Source: Pirellulales bacterium (GTDB lineage Bacteria > Planctomycetota > Planctomycetia > Pirellulales > JAEUIK01). Taken from it: a stretch of DNA of 64,000 nucleotides. The stretch covers positions 1 to 64,000 of the forward strand of contig JAIESQ010000093.1 of assembly GCA_019745975.1 (NCBI GenBank). The letters run 5' to 3'. This document shows, in pieces, positions 10,585-19,406 of the stretch. The position numbers and the translations under genes were made by a program. Within the stretch, counting starts at the first letter, position 1; each line of letters opens with the position of its first letter. The notes under the pieces were generated by a model. The model did not search any database. It worked only from the letters and a program-made list of their open reading frames with translations, and had not been told where the DNA came from.

Positions 10585-10812
10585 ATGCCACACGAGGTTG
10601 ATGCACGGCGAGTACGGATCGAATCGCTGGATCCGCGCATGGTTGAAGCCTTGCGCGGTATGACCGAGCGCAGGCGATTGGAGATCGCCTGGGGCATGTG
10701 GCGCTCTGCGCGAAATATGCTCGAAAATCTGCAGCGCGCGGAGCATCCGGAATGGACTCAGCAAGAGGTGGTAATCGCCGCCGGGCGGAGGCTCCTTGGA
10801 CAATCACGCTGA
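10585..10812 (+). CDS. Small conserved protein, probable partner of the downstream nucleotidyltransferase-like gene
   Basis: 75 aa MPHEVDARRVRIESLDPRMVEALRGMTERRRLEIAWGMWRSARNMLENLQRAEHPEWTQQEVVIAAGRRLLG; its end overlaps the next ORF by 17 bp. Confidence 0.65.
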   Translation: MPHEVDARRVRIESLDPRMVEALRGMTERRRLEIAWGMWRSARNMLENLQRAEHPEWTQQEVVIAAGRRLLGQSR

Positions 10813-11358
10813 GTTGCTGCGACGTCTTGCGCAGGCGTGTGACCGCTTAGGATTGTCCTACGCCATTACCGGTTCGACGGCCACGATTGCTTACGGCGAA
10901 CCGCGCTTCACGAACGACATCGATGTCGTAATCGACTTGCCAGCCGCCCAGATCACACCACTGCTGGCCGCCTTTCCCGAGCCGGAATTCTACGTGAGTC
11001 TGGATGCCGCTCGGGCAGCCGTAGCACGTCGACATACTTTTAAAGTGATTCAGGTTACAGAGGGCTTGAAAATCGATTTCTATGTCGCGAGCGAGTCGGA
11101 GTTGATCGCGAACGAATGCGTCGCGCCCGCGAACTTGCCATCCTGCCGGATCGCGGGGTTCGCTTCGCCTCGCCCGAAGACGTGATTTTGAAGAAACTGC
11201 AAGCGTATCGCGAAGGTGGATCAGACAAGCATCTTCGCGACATTGTCGGCGTGCTCAAAGTGCAAGATTCGATTGACCGAGACTACATTTCACATTGGGC
11301 ATCGAGACTAGGTGTCGAGAACGAATGGCAGATCGTGGTCTCCATCGATCCGTCGTAG
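10796..11358 (+). pseudogene. Nucleotidyltransferase-fold protein (AbiEii/DUF6036-like), split by a single-base frameshift
   Basis: YAITGSTATIAYGEPRFTNDIDVVIDLP (GSxA...DxDVV) in ORF 10796-11185; continuation DRERMRRARELAILPDRGVRFASPEDVILKKLQAYREGGSDKHLRDIVGVL in the frame ending 11358. One missing base at about 11102-11104 reconciles the frames. Confidence 0.75.
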
Positions 11359-11382
11359 TCGGCGCCTGCGAGCCTGAAATCA

Positions 11383-12024
11383 ATGACCATCGCCATTGAC
11401 GTCCTCTATGTACTTGGCGGCGCACTGTTGGTGCTAGTGGTCGTGAGCCTCGTGTGGCGCTTTGGCAGCCGCCGCTGGTCGTGGCCTTGCCCGAGTTGGG
11501 CCGCGCCGCTGTTCCTCGAAGCCTGGAGCGATCGCCTGATCGGCACCAGCCGCACGCTCGATCGCATCGGCTTGCACCCTGGTCAACGCGTGCTGGAAAT
11601 TGGACCGGGGCCCGGGCGGCTGTTGATCCCGGCGGCGCGGCGCGTGCTCCCCGGCGGCGAAGTTGTGGGGCTCGATATCCAGGCCGCGATGCTCGCGCGG
11701 TTGCGCGCCAAGGCCAGTGCGGCGGGAATCGAAAACCTCACGATGATTCTCGGCGATGCCTCGTCGCCGCACGTGGCGGCCGAGAGCTTCGACGTCGTTT
11801 ATCTCTGCACGGTGTTGGGCGAGATTCCCGATCGCGTCGGCGCCTTGGAACAGTGCTATCGCGCGCTGCGCAGCGGCGGGCAGCTCTCGATCACCGAGAT
11901 CATCGGCGATCCGCACTATCAGACGCGGCGCACCGTCGACCGCTTAGCGCGGCAGGTGGGCTTTCGGCCGATCACCGTCAACGGCAATTGGCGCATGTAT
12001 ACGGCGAACTTCGAGAAGCCATAA
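11383..12024 (+). CDS. Class I SAM-dependent methyltransferase
   Basis: QRVLEIGPGPGRLLIPAARRV..GLDIQAAML SAM-binding motifs; N-terminal TM segment. Confidence 0.9.
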   Translation: MTIAIDVLYVLGGALLVLVVVSLVWRFGSRRWSWPCPSWAAPLFLEAWSDRLIGTSRTLDRIGLHPGQRVLEIGPGPGRLLIPAARRVLPGGEVVGLDIQAAMLARLRAKASAAGIENLTMILGDASSPHVAAESFDVVYLCTVLGEIPDRVGALEQCYRALRSGGQLSITEIIGDPHYQTRRTVDRLARQVGFRPITVNGNWRMYTANFEKP

Positions 12025-12468
12025 TGCTGCCAAAGATGGCTGCGTGACTGCACGACTGATTCCCCCGGCACATGGCCGGCAAGCGGAAACTAGCAACATT
12101 TCGGCTGAATTCGTCCCCTTGCCGCAACCGAAGAGAGACCTAGCCGCGCTTGATTTTGCCGTTCGTGCGGCCTAGCATGCCTGTGCTGCTTCTAGCACTT
12201 TACGAACGTGACGCGATGACGACGCTCGCCGACGTAACTTCCCCTGCCGTGCAACTTTCCACCGCGTTTGCCGCGGCTTGTTGTTGCACCTGTCTCGAGG
12301 GCTGACCGGCCGCGGGCCACTTCGTTCGGCCCCCTGCCCGTCGCCCTACGCCCGCCCGGAGTCGCCCCTCGAAGGCGGCTGGTTCGCTTCCTCGACTTGG
12401 AAAGCGGTCGACTTCCGCCAGACTTGACGCAATTACCCCCTGACCGCTGCTAGCGGAGCACGACTCAC

Positions 12469-13437
12469 ATGGCCTCCGACGTTCGACTGAAAGAGCGACT
12501 TCCCGACCTGACCGAGCGCATCGTTGCCACGTATCGCGATATCGGCGGCGCCATCCATCACCTGGGGCACTGCCCGCTGCCGAGCTACGACGCGGTGATC
12601 AGCATCGTCGAAGATCTCAAAGAGATCATCTACCCAGGGTATCGCCGCCGTGAGGGGTTGCACCTGGGCAACGTGACCTACCACGTTGGCGACTTGATCG
12701 ACGGCCTGCACGATAAGCTGACGACGCAGATTGGCCGCGCGCTGCGGCACGAGGCGGGCGCCACGCGCCGCCCCGCCTGCGACGACGACGCCGATTACGA
12801 GGCGCTTGGCCAGGCCAAGGCGATCGACTTTCTCGATCAGCTTCCCACGTTACGCAAGATGCTCGCACTCGACGTCGAGGCGGCGTACGCCGGCGACCCC
12901 GCCGTCAACGGGCCCGACGAAGTGATCTTCTGCTATCCGGGCCTGGAAGCAGTCACGGTCTATCGCATCGCGCACGCGCTCTACGAGCTCGACGCGCCGC
13001 TCATCCCGCGGATGATGACCGAATGGGCCCACTCCAAGACGGGCATCGACATTCATCCCGGCGCGCGGATCGGCAAGCACTTTTTCATCGATCACGGCAC
13101 CGGCGTGGTGATCGGCCAGACGTGCGAGATCGGCGACAACGTCAAGCTCTACCAGGGCGTGACCTTGGGTGCGCTCAGCTTTCCGACCGATGCCGACGGG
13201 CAGATCGTGCGCGGCCACAAGCGGCATCCCACGATCGAGGATCGCGTGGTGATCTACGCCAACGCCACGATTCTGGGGGGCAACACCGTGATCGGGCAGG
13301 ACTCGGTCGTTGGCTCGAACGTCTGGCTCACGCGGAGCGTGCCGCCGCGCACGACGGTGCTTTTGGAAAAGCCCAACCTGCGGATGCGCGGCGAGTACGT
13401 GGCGGAACTGGCCCCCGAAGCGAGCTACGATATCTGA
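12469..13437 (+). CDS. cysE: Serine O-acetyltransferase
   Basis: [49 protein letters not shown] left-handed beta-helix hexapeptide repeats of SAT. Confidence 0.93.
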   Translation: MASDVRLKERLPDLTERIVATYRDIGGAIHHLGHCPLPSYDAVISIVEDLKEIIYPGYRRREGLHLGNVTYHVGDLIDGLHDKLTTQIGRALRHEAGATRRPACDDDADYEALGQAKAIDFLDQLPTLRKMLALDVEAAYAGDPAVNGPDEVIFCYPGLEAVTVYRIAHALYELDAPLIPRMMTEWAHSKTGIDIHPGARIGKHFFIDHGTGVVIGQTCEIGDNVKLYQGVTLGALSFPTDADGQIVRGHKRHPTIEDRVVIYANATILGGNTVIGQDSVVGSNVWLTRSVPPRTTVLLEKPNLRMRGEYVAELAPEASYDI

Positions 13438-13458
13438 TCTTGCCGATCAGTGAATAGA

Positions 13459-13489
13459 AAAAGCCCAGGGGTGGCAACCCCGGGGCTTT
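13459..13489. terminator. Bidirectional stem-loop terminator between convergent genes
   Basis: gaaaaagccc aggggtggcaacccc ggggctttc: inverted repeat AAAGCCC(A)GGGGT...ACCCC(G)GGGCTTT between cysE (+) and the redoxin gene (-). Confidence 0.75.
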
Positions 13490-13525
13490 CTACTGTTGTG
13501 CGTCGATCTTCCCGCGACTGCACGG

Positions 13526-15445
13526 CTACGGCTTGTCGCCGCCCGCTTCGGTCTTCTTCTCGGCTGCGGCGTCGTCGGCGGTGACGCTCCCTTCGCCGGC
13601 GAATCCGTCGACCGTGGCTTCGACCTCCGGACCAGCGCTGGCATTCGTGGCCAACAAGTCTTCGTGCGGATCGTAGGCGGTGTAGAAGCCGAACATCATC
13701 TCTTCCCACGTCTGGTCGCCAAACGTGACGTCGGATGCTGGGTCGGGGTTCGCCAGGTTGTCGGCCGAATTGTCGAAGTGGGCCGTGCAAAGGATGCGGC
13801 TTCCCTTGGGCACGAGCTTCGGTTCAGCGAACTCGTAGCGCAACTGCCAGTTGAAGTCCCAGCGCGGCACGTTCAAAAGCACTTCGCGCGTGCCGTCGGG
13901 GTACTCGAGCTCGTACTTGAAATCCTTGCCGCGCAGGTGCATGTGCGGCGTGAGATTCAAGAGCACCGTATCACGCGTGAACTTGTGTTTCGCGGTGACT
14001 TCGTAGTTGCTGTCGCCGGCCGGAATCTTGAGGCGAACATTGCCCGCGACGCCCCCCTTCATCTTGCGATGAATCGTCTTGGGGTCGGCGAAGATCACGC
14101 CGATTGAGCTGCGGTCTTTCGACTCGACGCCATTGGGCGTGTAGTGCATCTGGAAGACCAGTTTCGAGCCGGCCGGCACAAACGTGGCCGCCCCCTCGGG
14201 CGCGGCGATCGGCAGGCTGCCCGGCGCGTAGCCGGCCAGTCCCCCGCGGCGGCCAAAGGCTCCAGAGCTGGAGTTCGGCGGCTGCACGAAGGCGATGATA
14301 TGGTGCACCACGCCGCGGTTGTCGGGCCGGGCTTCAGAAACCTTGATCCACTTGTCTTCCTTCCAACCGGGGTCGACCGTGAAGTACTGGTAATCGACGA
14401 CCCCTTCGGCCGGCACGGTGAACGGTTCATCGGCCATGTGGATCACCTGATCGGGCTGGCCGATCCGCCAACCCTCGACGAACTGCCGTGGTGGCGGCAA
14501 GTCGCTCGGATCCCCCTCGGGGCAACCATTATCGATCCAGGTGTAGAGCAGTTGCTTTTCTTCGTCGCTCAGCCGGGCATCGTTGGCGAAATGGCCAAAG
14601 GCAGGATCAGCGAACCACGGTGGCATGCGCCCTTCGCTAACGACCTCTTTCATCATCGGGGCCCAGCCCACCACTTCGTCGTAGGCCAGAAGACTGAACG
14701 GCGCGACTTCGCCGGGGCGATGGCATTCGGCACAGCGGTTTTGGAGGATGCTGGCGATATGCTTCGTGTAAGTCACTTCCCCCTGAGGCGCGGTCTTATT
14801 GACGCGCCCGATCAAGCAGCCGTCGGCCGGTTTAACAGGCTCGCTGACCGGCTTGCCGGCCAGCAGTTCTTCGATGGCGACGGCCAAGTCGCGGCGCTGC
14901 AAACGCGGTTTGGCGTAGCCTGCGCCGGTCTGAAACCCGTACTGATCGTCGACGCGGCCCCAATAACGAATCCGCCGCTCGGCATCGAGCACGAACACCT
15001 CAGGCGTGCGTACCGCGCCGAATTGGTCGGCCACGCGGTTATCGAGATCCTTGAGGATCGGGAAATCGAGCTCGTAAATCCGCGCGAAGGTGCCAATCTC
15101 AGTCATCGAGTCTTGCAGGTTCGAGTCGATGGCTACGAAGGCCACACCCTGCGACTTGAACTCCTTCGAGAGTCCCACCAGCCGGCTGGCGTAAACCTTG
15201 GCAAGCGGACACTCGGTACCCAGGAAGGCGACCACCACGAGCTTCTGCTCGGCGAAGTCGGCCAGCGAACGCGCCTTGCCGTGGAAATCGGGAAGGGCGA
15301 AAGACTCGATTTGGCGGCCTAAGCAATCGGCCGTCTTCGATTGGCTGCTAGCAGCTAACTCGGCCGCCGAGGCGCTGCCCGATTGGTTAGCAATGGCTAG
15401 GGCAGCCAAGGAAGCGATTAGTACGACAACTCGATCTCGTTTCAT
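13526..15445 (-). CDS. Redoxin (AhpC/TSA-like) protein with c-type heme motif and Cu-monooxygenase-like C-terminal region
   Basis: Signal peptide; DFHGKARSLADFAEQKLVVVAFLGTECPLAKVYASRL thioredoxin-fold; NRCAECHRPGEVAPF (CxxCH); C-terminal MHYTPNG, HMHLRGKDF and CTAHFDNSADN His-rich motifs of PHM/DBM-like domains. Confidence 0.85.
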   Translation of the reverse strand: MKRDRVVVLIASLAALAIANQSGSASAAELAASSQSKTADCLGRQIESFALPDFHGKARSLADFAEQKLVVVAFLGTECPLAKVYASRLVGLSKEFKSQGVAFVAIDSNLQDSMTEIGTFARIYELDFPILKDLDNRVADQFGAVRTPEVFVLDAERRIRYWGRVDDQYGFQTGAGYAKPRLQRRDLAVAIEELLAGKPVSEPVKPADGCLIGRVNKTAPQGEVTYTKHIASILQNRCAECHRPGEVAPFSLLAYDEVVGWAPMMKEVVSEGRMPPWFADPAFGHFANDARLSDEEKQLLYTWIDNGCPEGDPSDLPPPRQFVEGWRIGQPDQVIHMADEPFTVPAEGVVDYQYFTVDPGWKEDKWIKVSEARPDNRGVVHHIIAFVQPPNSSSGAFGRRGGLAGYAPGSLPIAAPEGAATFVPAGSKLVFQMHYTPNGVESKDRSSIGVIFADPKTIHRKMKGGVAGNVRLKIPAGDSNYEVTAKHKFTRDTVLLNLTPHMHLRGKDFKYELEYPDGTREVLLNVPRWDFNWQLRYEFAEPKLVPKGSRILCTAHFDNSADNLANPDPASDVTFGDQTWEEMMFGFYTAYDPHEDLLATNASAGPEVEATVDGFAGEGSVTADDAAAEKKTEAGGDKP

Positions 15446-15700
15446 TGCAAATCCTTGCGACTACCTTGCTTCAACAACCGGCTCAGCGCAGGTTATTGTT
15501 AGCAGGCTAAGTAATTCTTGGATCGGTGTCAAGGCGATTGTAGGGTCGTGCAACGCAGTCACTTAGCCAGATTCTGGTGGCGACCTTCGTTGGCAGGAAT
15601 CGACCGGGGCGGGCGTACGGGTGGAACTAAGTCCGAGGCCGTGGTTGATTGTCGGGGTCTATTGGCAAGGGGACAAATCCGCAGCGCGCCGTGTCGCCGT

Positions 15701-17794
15701 TCAGGGACCGACGCTGGCCCGAAACGGCTGTTGTCGGCGATAGAGTTCCAATCGCGCCACAATCGCCTCCGCGAGGTCGTTGTTCGATTCGGCGTTGGCC
15801 ACTTGCGCAGCGAGGCCTGCCACTTGGATCGCTTCGTCGAATTGGCCCGCTTCGGCGTAGGCGGCCGCGAGGGTGTCGAGGTAGGCCGCGTTCCTATGAT
15901 GCGTGGCCCGACAAGCTTGGAGTGCCAACTCGATGGCCCGTCGACCGTCGCGTGCAGTCAACGCCTGGCTTGTCGCAAGATGCCAAGCCAGCGCGTTGGC
16001 GATCTCCAGCGAATCGGGCCGCAACGCCAGCGCCTGGCGATACGAAATCAAGGCATCGTCGGCTGCTCCGAGCCGTGCCTGCGCAGTACCCAACCCAAAA
16101 TAAAGCGACTCCTGTGGGCCACTTAGTTCGAGCGCTTGGAGAAACTGTTCGATGGCTTGAGCGTATTGTCGTTGACTGCCTAACAGAATTGCCAGATTCT
16201 GGTGGGCGCTTGCCTCGGTGGGATCGAGTCGGATGGCATATTCCAGCTGCTTAATCGCCTCGTCGACCTTTCCTTGTTGTGCGAAACAAACGGCCAAGCC
16301 ACGATACGCCTCAGCCGCGTTGGGGTCGATCGCCAAGGCCGCGCGGTATGCTGTTGTCGCCTCGTCCAGCCGATCAAGCTTCGTGAGCGCGACTCCGGCG
16401 TTCACGTGCGCAGCCACGTAACTGCCATCGAGCTTCAAGGCATGCTGATAGTGCGCGAGTGCATGGGCAAATCTCCCCTGCTCCGCGGCGATGTTCCCCA
16501 GGGCGTTTTCGGCCAAGTAGCTGCGCGGGTTGATGGCCAGCATATGGTGATAGAGCGCCGCTGGGCGCGACCAATGTGCGACGGCGAACACGCTCAACGC
16601 GGAGAGAGTGGCCAGACCAACGACGGCGGCCGAAATCACCACTCCGCCGCGAGTCGGTACCGCCAACTGTGCCGCGAGCAGGCTAGGCCCGAGGAGCGCC
16701 AGATAGGCGTAGCGATCCGCGACGGTGGAGAAATTCTGAAACGCGAATGGGAGAAAACCCAAAGACGGCAAAAGTGCCACTACGAAAACGGCGAGACATG
16801 TCAGCAATTCTCGCCGGCGGGGTAGCAACCACAGCGCGAGCGGCAGCACGAACGCCAGGAGCGCGTACAGATACGTCGTCGGTTGACTCAGAGCCAGCCT
16901 CGGCGAGCGCCCGTAGTCGGGAGTCAGCTCGATCGGGAGCACCAGCTTCTTGAGATACGACGTCAGCGCGTCGCCGGCCACGATCGGCCGCAACCAGACG
17001 GGAGTGACGTATCCGCTGGCGCTTTCGGGTTGGGCCACCCTGGTCAGCCAGATGATCACCGTGGCGACGACCAACCAGGGGGCGACGGCTAGCCACACTC
17101 GCCTCCACGGGCGACCGACGAAACCGATGTCGAGTGCAGCCACGATCAGCGGAACGATCACGGTCGACGGCTTGGCCAGCATGGACAATACAAAGGCAAC
17201 CGTGGCGGTGCCATAGCAGACGGCCGACGTGGTACGTCTGGTCGATACTTCGACATTCCAGTCGCATCCAAACGCGCGCAAATAAAACCAGATTGCCAGC
17301 AGCGCGAACAACCCCGAGAGCAACCCCTTCGTTTCTGTAATCCAAGCGACCGATTCAACGTGCAAAGGATGCAACCCGAAGATCATAGCACCCAGCCACG
17401 ACGACCAGTTCGCGATGTTCAATTGCCGCAGGATGGCATACACCAACCATGTGCAGCCAGCGTGCAGAACCAGGCTGCCCGAATGGAACACGACCGGGTT
17501 CAACCCCTGGTATCGGGCATCGGGAAACCAGCGCTGGGACACCAGCGCTTCGGTAGCCCAGAACGTGTAGGTCAGCGGAATATACAGTTGTGCGTAGGGG
17601 CGTACCCAAAAGTGCAAAACTTTGGCAGGTGTTATCCGGACGAGGTATGGGTTAGCTAGCAAGTTCTCCGGATCGTCATACGTTTGAAAGTCGTGGCCAA
17701 GGATTGGCAGGTAGACCGTGGCCATGAGCGCGGCAGCCAGCGCGAAAGCCAGCCACAGGGAAATCGTACCTGTTCGGCGAACTAACGATTGCAA
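15701..17794 (-). CDS. Polytopic membrane protein with C-terminal TPR repeats (TMTC-like)
   Basis: About 10 hydrophobic helices, then AIDPNAAEAYRGLAVCFAQQGKVDEAIKQLEYAIRLDPTEASAHQNLAILL TPR consensus. Confidence 0.85.
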   Translation of the reverse strand: MQSLVRRTGTISLWLAFALAAALMATVYLPILGHDFQTYDDPENLLANPYLVRITPAKVLHFWVRPYAQLYIPLTYTFWATEALVSQRWFPDARYQGLNPVVFHSGSLVLHAGCTWLVYAILRQLNIANWSSWLGAMIFGLHPLHVESVAWITETKGLLSGLFALLAIWFYLRAFGCDWNVEVSTRRTTSAVCYGTATVAFVLSMLAKPSTVIVPLIVAALDIGFVGRPWRRVWLAVAPWLVVATVIIWLTRVAQPESASGYVTPVWLRPIVAGDALTSYLKKLVLPIELTPDYGRSPRLALSQPTTYLYALLAFVLPLALWLLPRRRELLTCLAVFVVALLPSLGFLPFAFQNFSTVADRYAYLALLGPSLLAAQLAVPTRGGVVISAAVVGLATLSALSVFAVAHWSRPAALYHHMLAINPRSYLAENALGNIAAEQGRFAHALAHYQHALKLDGSYVAAHVNAGVALTKLDRLDEATTAYRAALAIDPNAAEAYRGLAVCFAQQGKVDEAIKQLEYAIRLDPTEASAHQNLAILLGSQRQYAQAIEQFLQALELSGPQESLYFGLGTAQARLGAADDALISYRQALALRPDSLEIANALAWHLATSQALTARDGRRAIELALQACRATHHRNAAYLDTLAAAYAEAGQFDEAIQVAGLAAQVANAESNNDLAEAIVARLELYRRQQPFRASVGP

Positions 17795-18120
17795 ACTGCC
17801 GCCTTGGCCGAAACCTGACGCATTCAGGGAGGGCTCGAGTCAAAGCTCCGTTGTGCCATTTCGCCCGCATTCTAGGAGCCGTCCGATTCCTCGACAACAC
17901 GCGACAGCACGGCCCCGATCGATTGCAAATCGAGTCGGGCGATAATCCGGCGCTGGCTCAGCACGCAACAGCGTCAGGTAACGCTTGGCGGTTGAGTCGA
18001 TGTAGAAGTGCCCGCCGGCGCGCGTTTGCAGCCGGGAGGATGACGATGACGAAGTGTGCTCGCGCCAAGCCTCGAGGGTGTCCAGCGGCCAATCGAAGTC
18101 TGCGGCGCTGCAAAGTCGCT

Positions 18121-18894
18121 CTAACCTAAACGAAACAATCGTCGTGCGTTGGCTGTCGTCTGGTCGGCGAGCTCGTCGAGCGAAACGCCGCGCACGTCGG
18201 CCAGGCGTCGCGCCGTGTGCGCGACGTAGGCCGGCTCGTTGCGCTTGCCGCGCATCGGGTCGGGAGCCAGGTAGGGGGAGTCGGTTTCGATCAAGAGCCG
18301 ATTGGTAGGGACCGTCGCGGCCACGCCCCGCAAGTCATCCGACTTCTTGAATGTCAGCATGCCGGCAAAGCTGATGTACAGCCCGAGTTCGACGCATTCG
18401 GCGGCCACGTCCGCGGCGCCGGTGAACGAATGCATGATGCCCGAGAGCGGCCCACGGGAGTGCGCGTCGCGGAGCATTGCCAGGATTTCGTCGAGGCTCT
18501 CCCGCGCGTGCACGACAAACGGCAATCCCGTCTCTTGCGATAGCCGGAGGTGGCGATCGAAGTAATCGCGTTGCAGCTCGAAGGGAGCATAGTCGCGGTA
18601 ACGATCGAGCCCGGTCTCGCCAATCGCGACGACCTTTGGCTGGCGTGCCAGTTGGCGCACGCGGTCCCAATCGCCTGGTTGGGCCTCCTGGCAGTAGTTG
18701 GGATGGATGCCGACCGCGGCATGGATCGGTTGATGCGCAGCCGCGAGCGAAACCGTGGCCTCACTCGAAGCGGCGCCGACGCCGATCGAGACGATGTGTT
18801 CGACTGCGGCGGCAGCCGCCCGCGCGAGCACCGCGTCAAGATCGGCGGCAAATTCTTCCTGATCGAGGTGAGCGTGCGTATCGAAGAGGTTCAC
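18121..18894 (-). CDS. tatD: TatD family hydrolase (GTG start)
   Basis: VNLFDTHAHLDQEEFAADLDAVLARA...GETGLDRYRDYAPFELQRDYFDRHL...MHSFTGAADVAAECVELGLYISFAGMLTFKKSDDLR...LLIETDSPYLAP. Confidence 0.94.
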   Translation of the reverse strand: MNLFDTHAHLDQEEFAADLDAVLARAAAAAVEHIVSIGVGAASSEATVSLAAAHQPIHAAVGIHPNYCQEAQPGDWDRVRQLARQPKVVAIGETGLDRYRDYAPFELQRDYFDRHLRLSQETGLPFVVHARESLDEILAMLRDAHSRGPLSGIMHSFTGAADVAAECVELGLYISFAGMLTFKKSDDLRGVAATVPTNRLLIETDSPYLAPDPMRGKRNEPAYVAHTARRLADVRGVSLDELADQTTANARRLFRLG

Positions 18895-19319
18895 ACGGCG
18901 GCCTTGATCACGCTTTCCAGATTCTCGAGATGGCCGCGGGCATTGCCGAGGACTTCTTCTGCCAGCTCCCGCGCCTGGCGATCGGCCGCCAGTAAGTCGC
19001 GGCAGGCTTCGATGGCCTCGATGTTCGCCCGCTGGTGCTCGATCAATTCCTCGAGCAGGTAATCGAGCGAGAGGAGATTGAGGTCGGTAAATTCCATGGG
19101 AAAGATCGACGGCTCGAGCTGGCCGTGGCGGCTGAGAATCAACTCGGCGAGTCGGGCCATGTAGCTGCGCTGGTCCTCGACCAGATGGCGCACGATGGCT
19201 TCGGCCCGCTCGTCGCCGCGATGCGTCCAATAACGCGAGCCTTGCAGGTACTCGGGAAGCGAGCAGCGCAAGGTTGCCAGCAGACGATTGAGAACGTCGA
19301 TATTCTGCGAGCTGGGCAT
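18891..19319 (-). CDS. Ferritin-like helical domain protein, uncharacterised
   Basis: 142 aa, helical, LVEDQRSYMARLAELILSRHGQLEPSIFPMEFTDLNLLSLDYLLEELIEHQRANIEAIEACRDLL; 4-bp overlap with tatD (GTGA). Confidence 0.7.
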   Translation of the reverse strand: MPSSQNIDVLNRLLATLRCSLPEYLQGSRYWTHRGDERAEAIVRHLVEDQRSYMARLAELILSRHGQLEPSIFPMEFTDLNLLSLDYLLEELIEHQRANIEAIEACRDLLAADRQARELAEEVLGNARGHLENLESVIKAAV

Positions 19320-19406
19320 AACGGCTCAGTCGAAAATCCTAGAGGACGGTTCGCACGTGGGTGCTTCTTGCACCATTGTAGCGGGCTCCTTGGCGACAAG
19401 CGCCGA

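Noticed and set aside
9240-10697. 485-aa minus-strand ORF opposite the EF-G-like gene
   Set aside because: Shadow ORF; the plus-strand EF-G-like motifs are decisive.
18895-19230. N-terminal extension of the TatD ORF to 19230
   Set aside because: Overlaps the ferritin-like gene in another frame and has shadow-type composition; the GTG at 18894 starting VNLFDTHAHLD is the better start.
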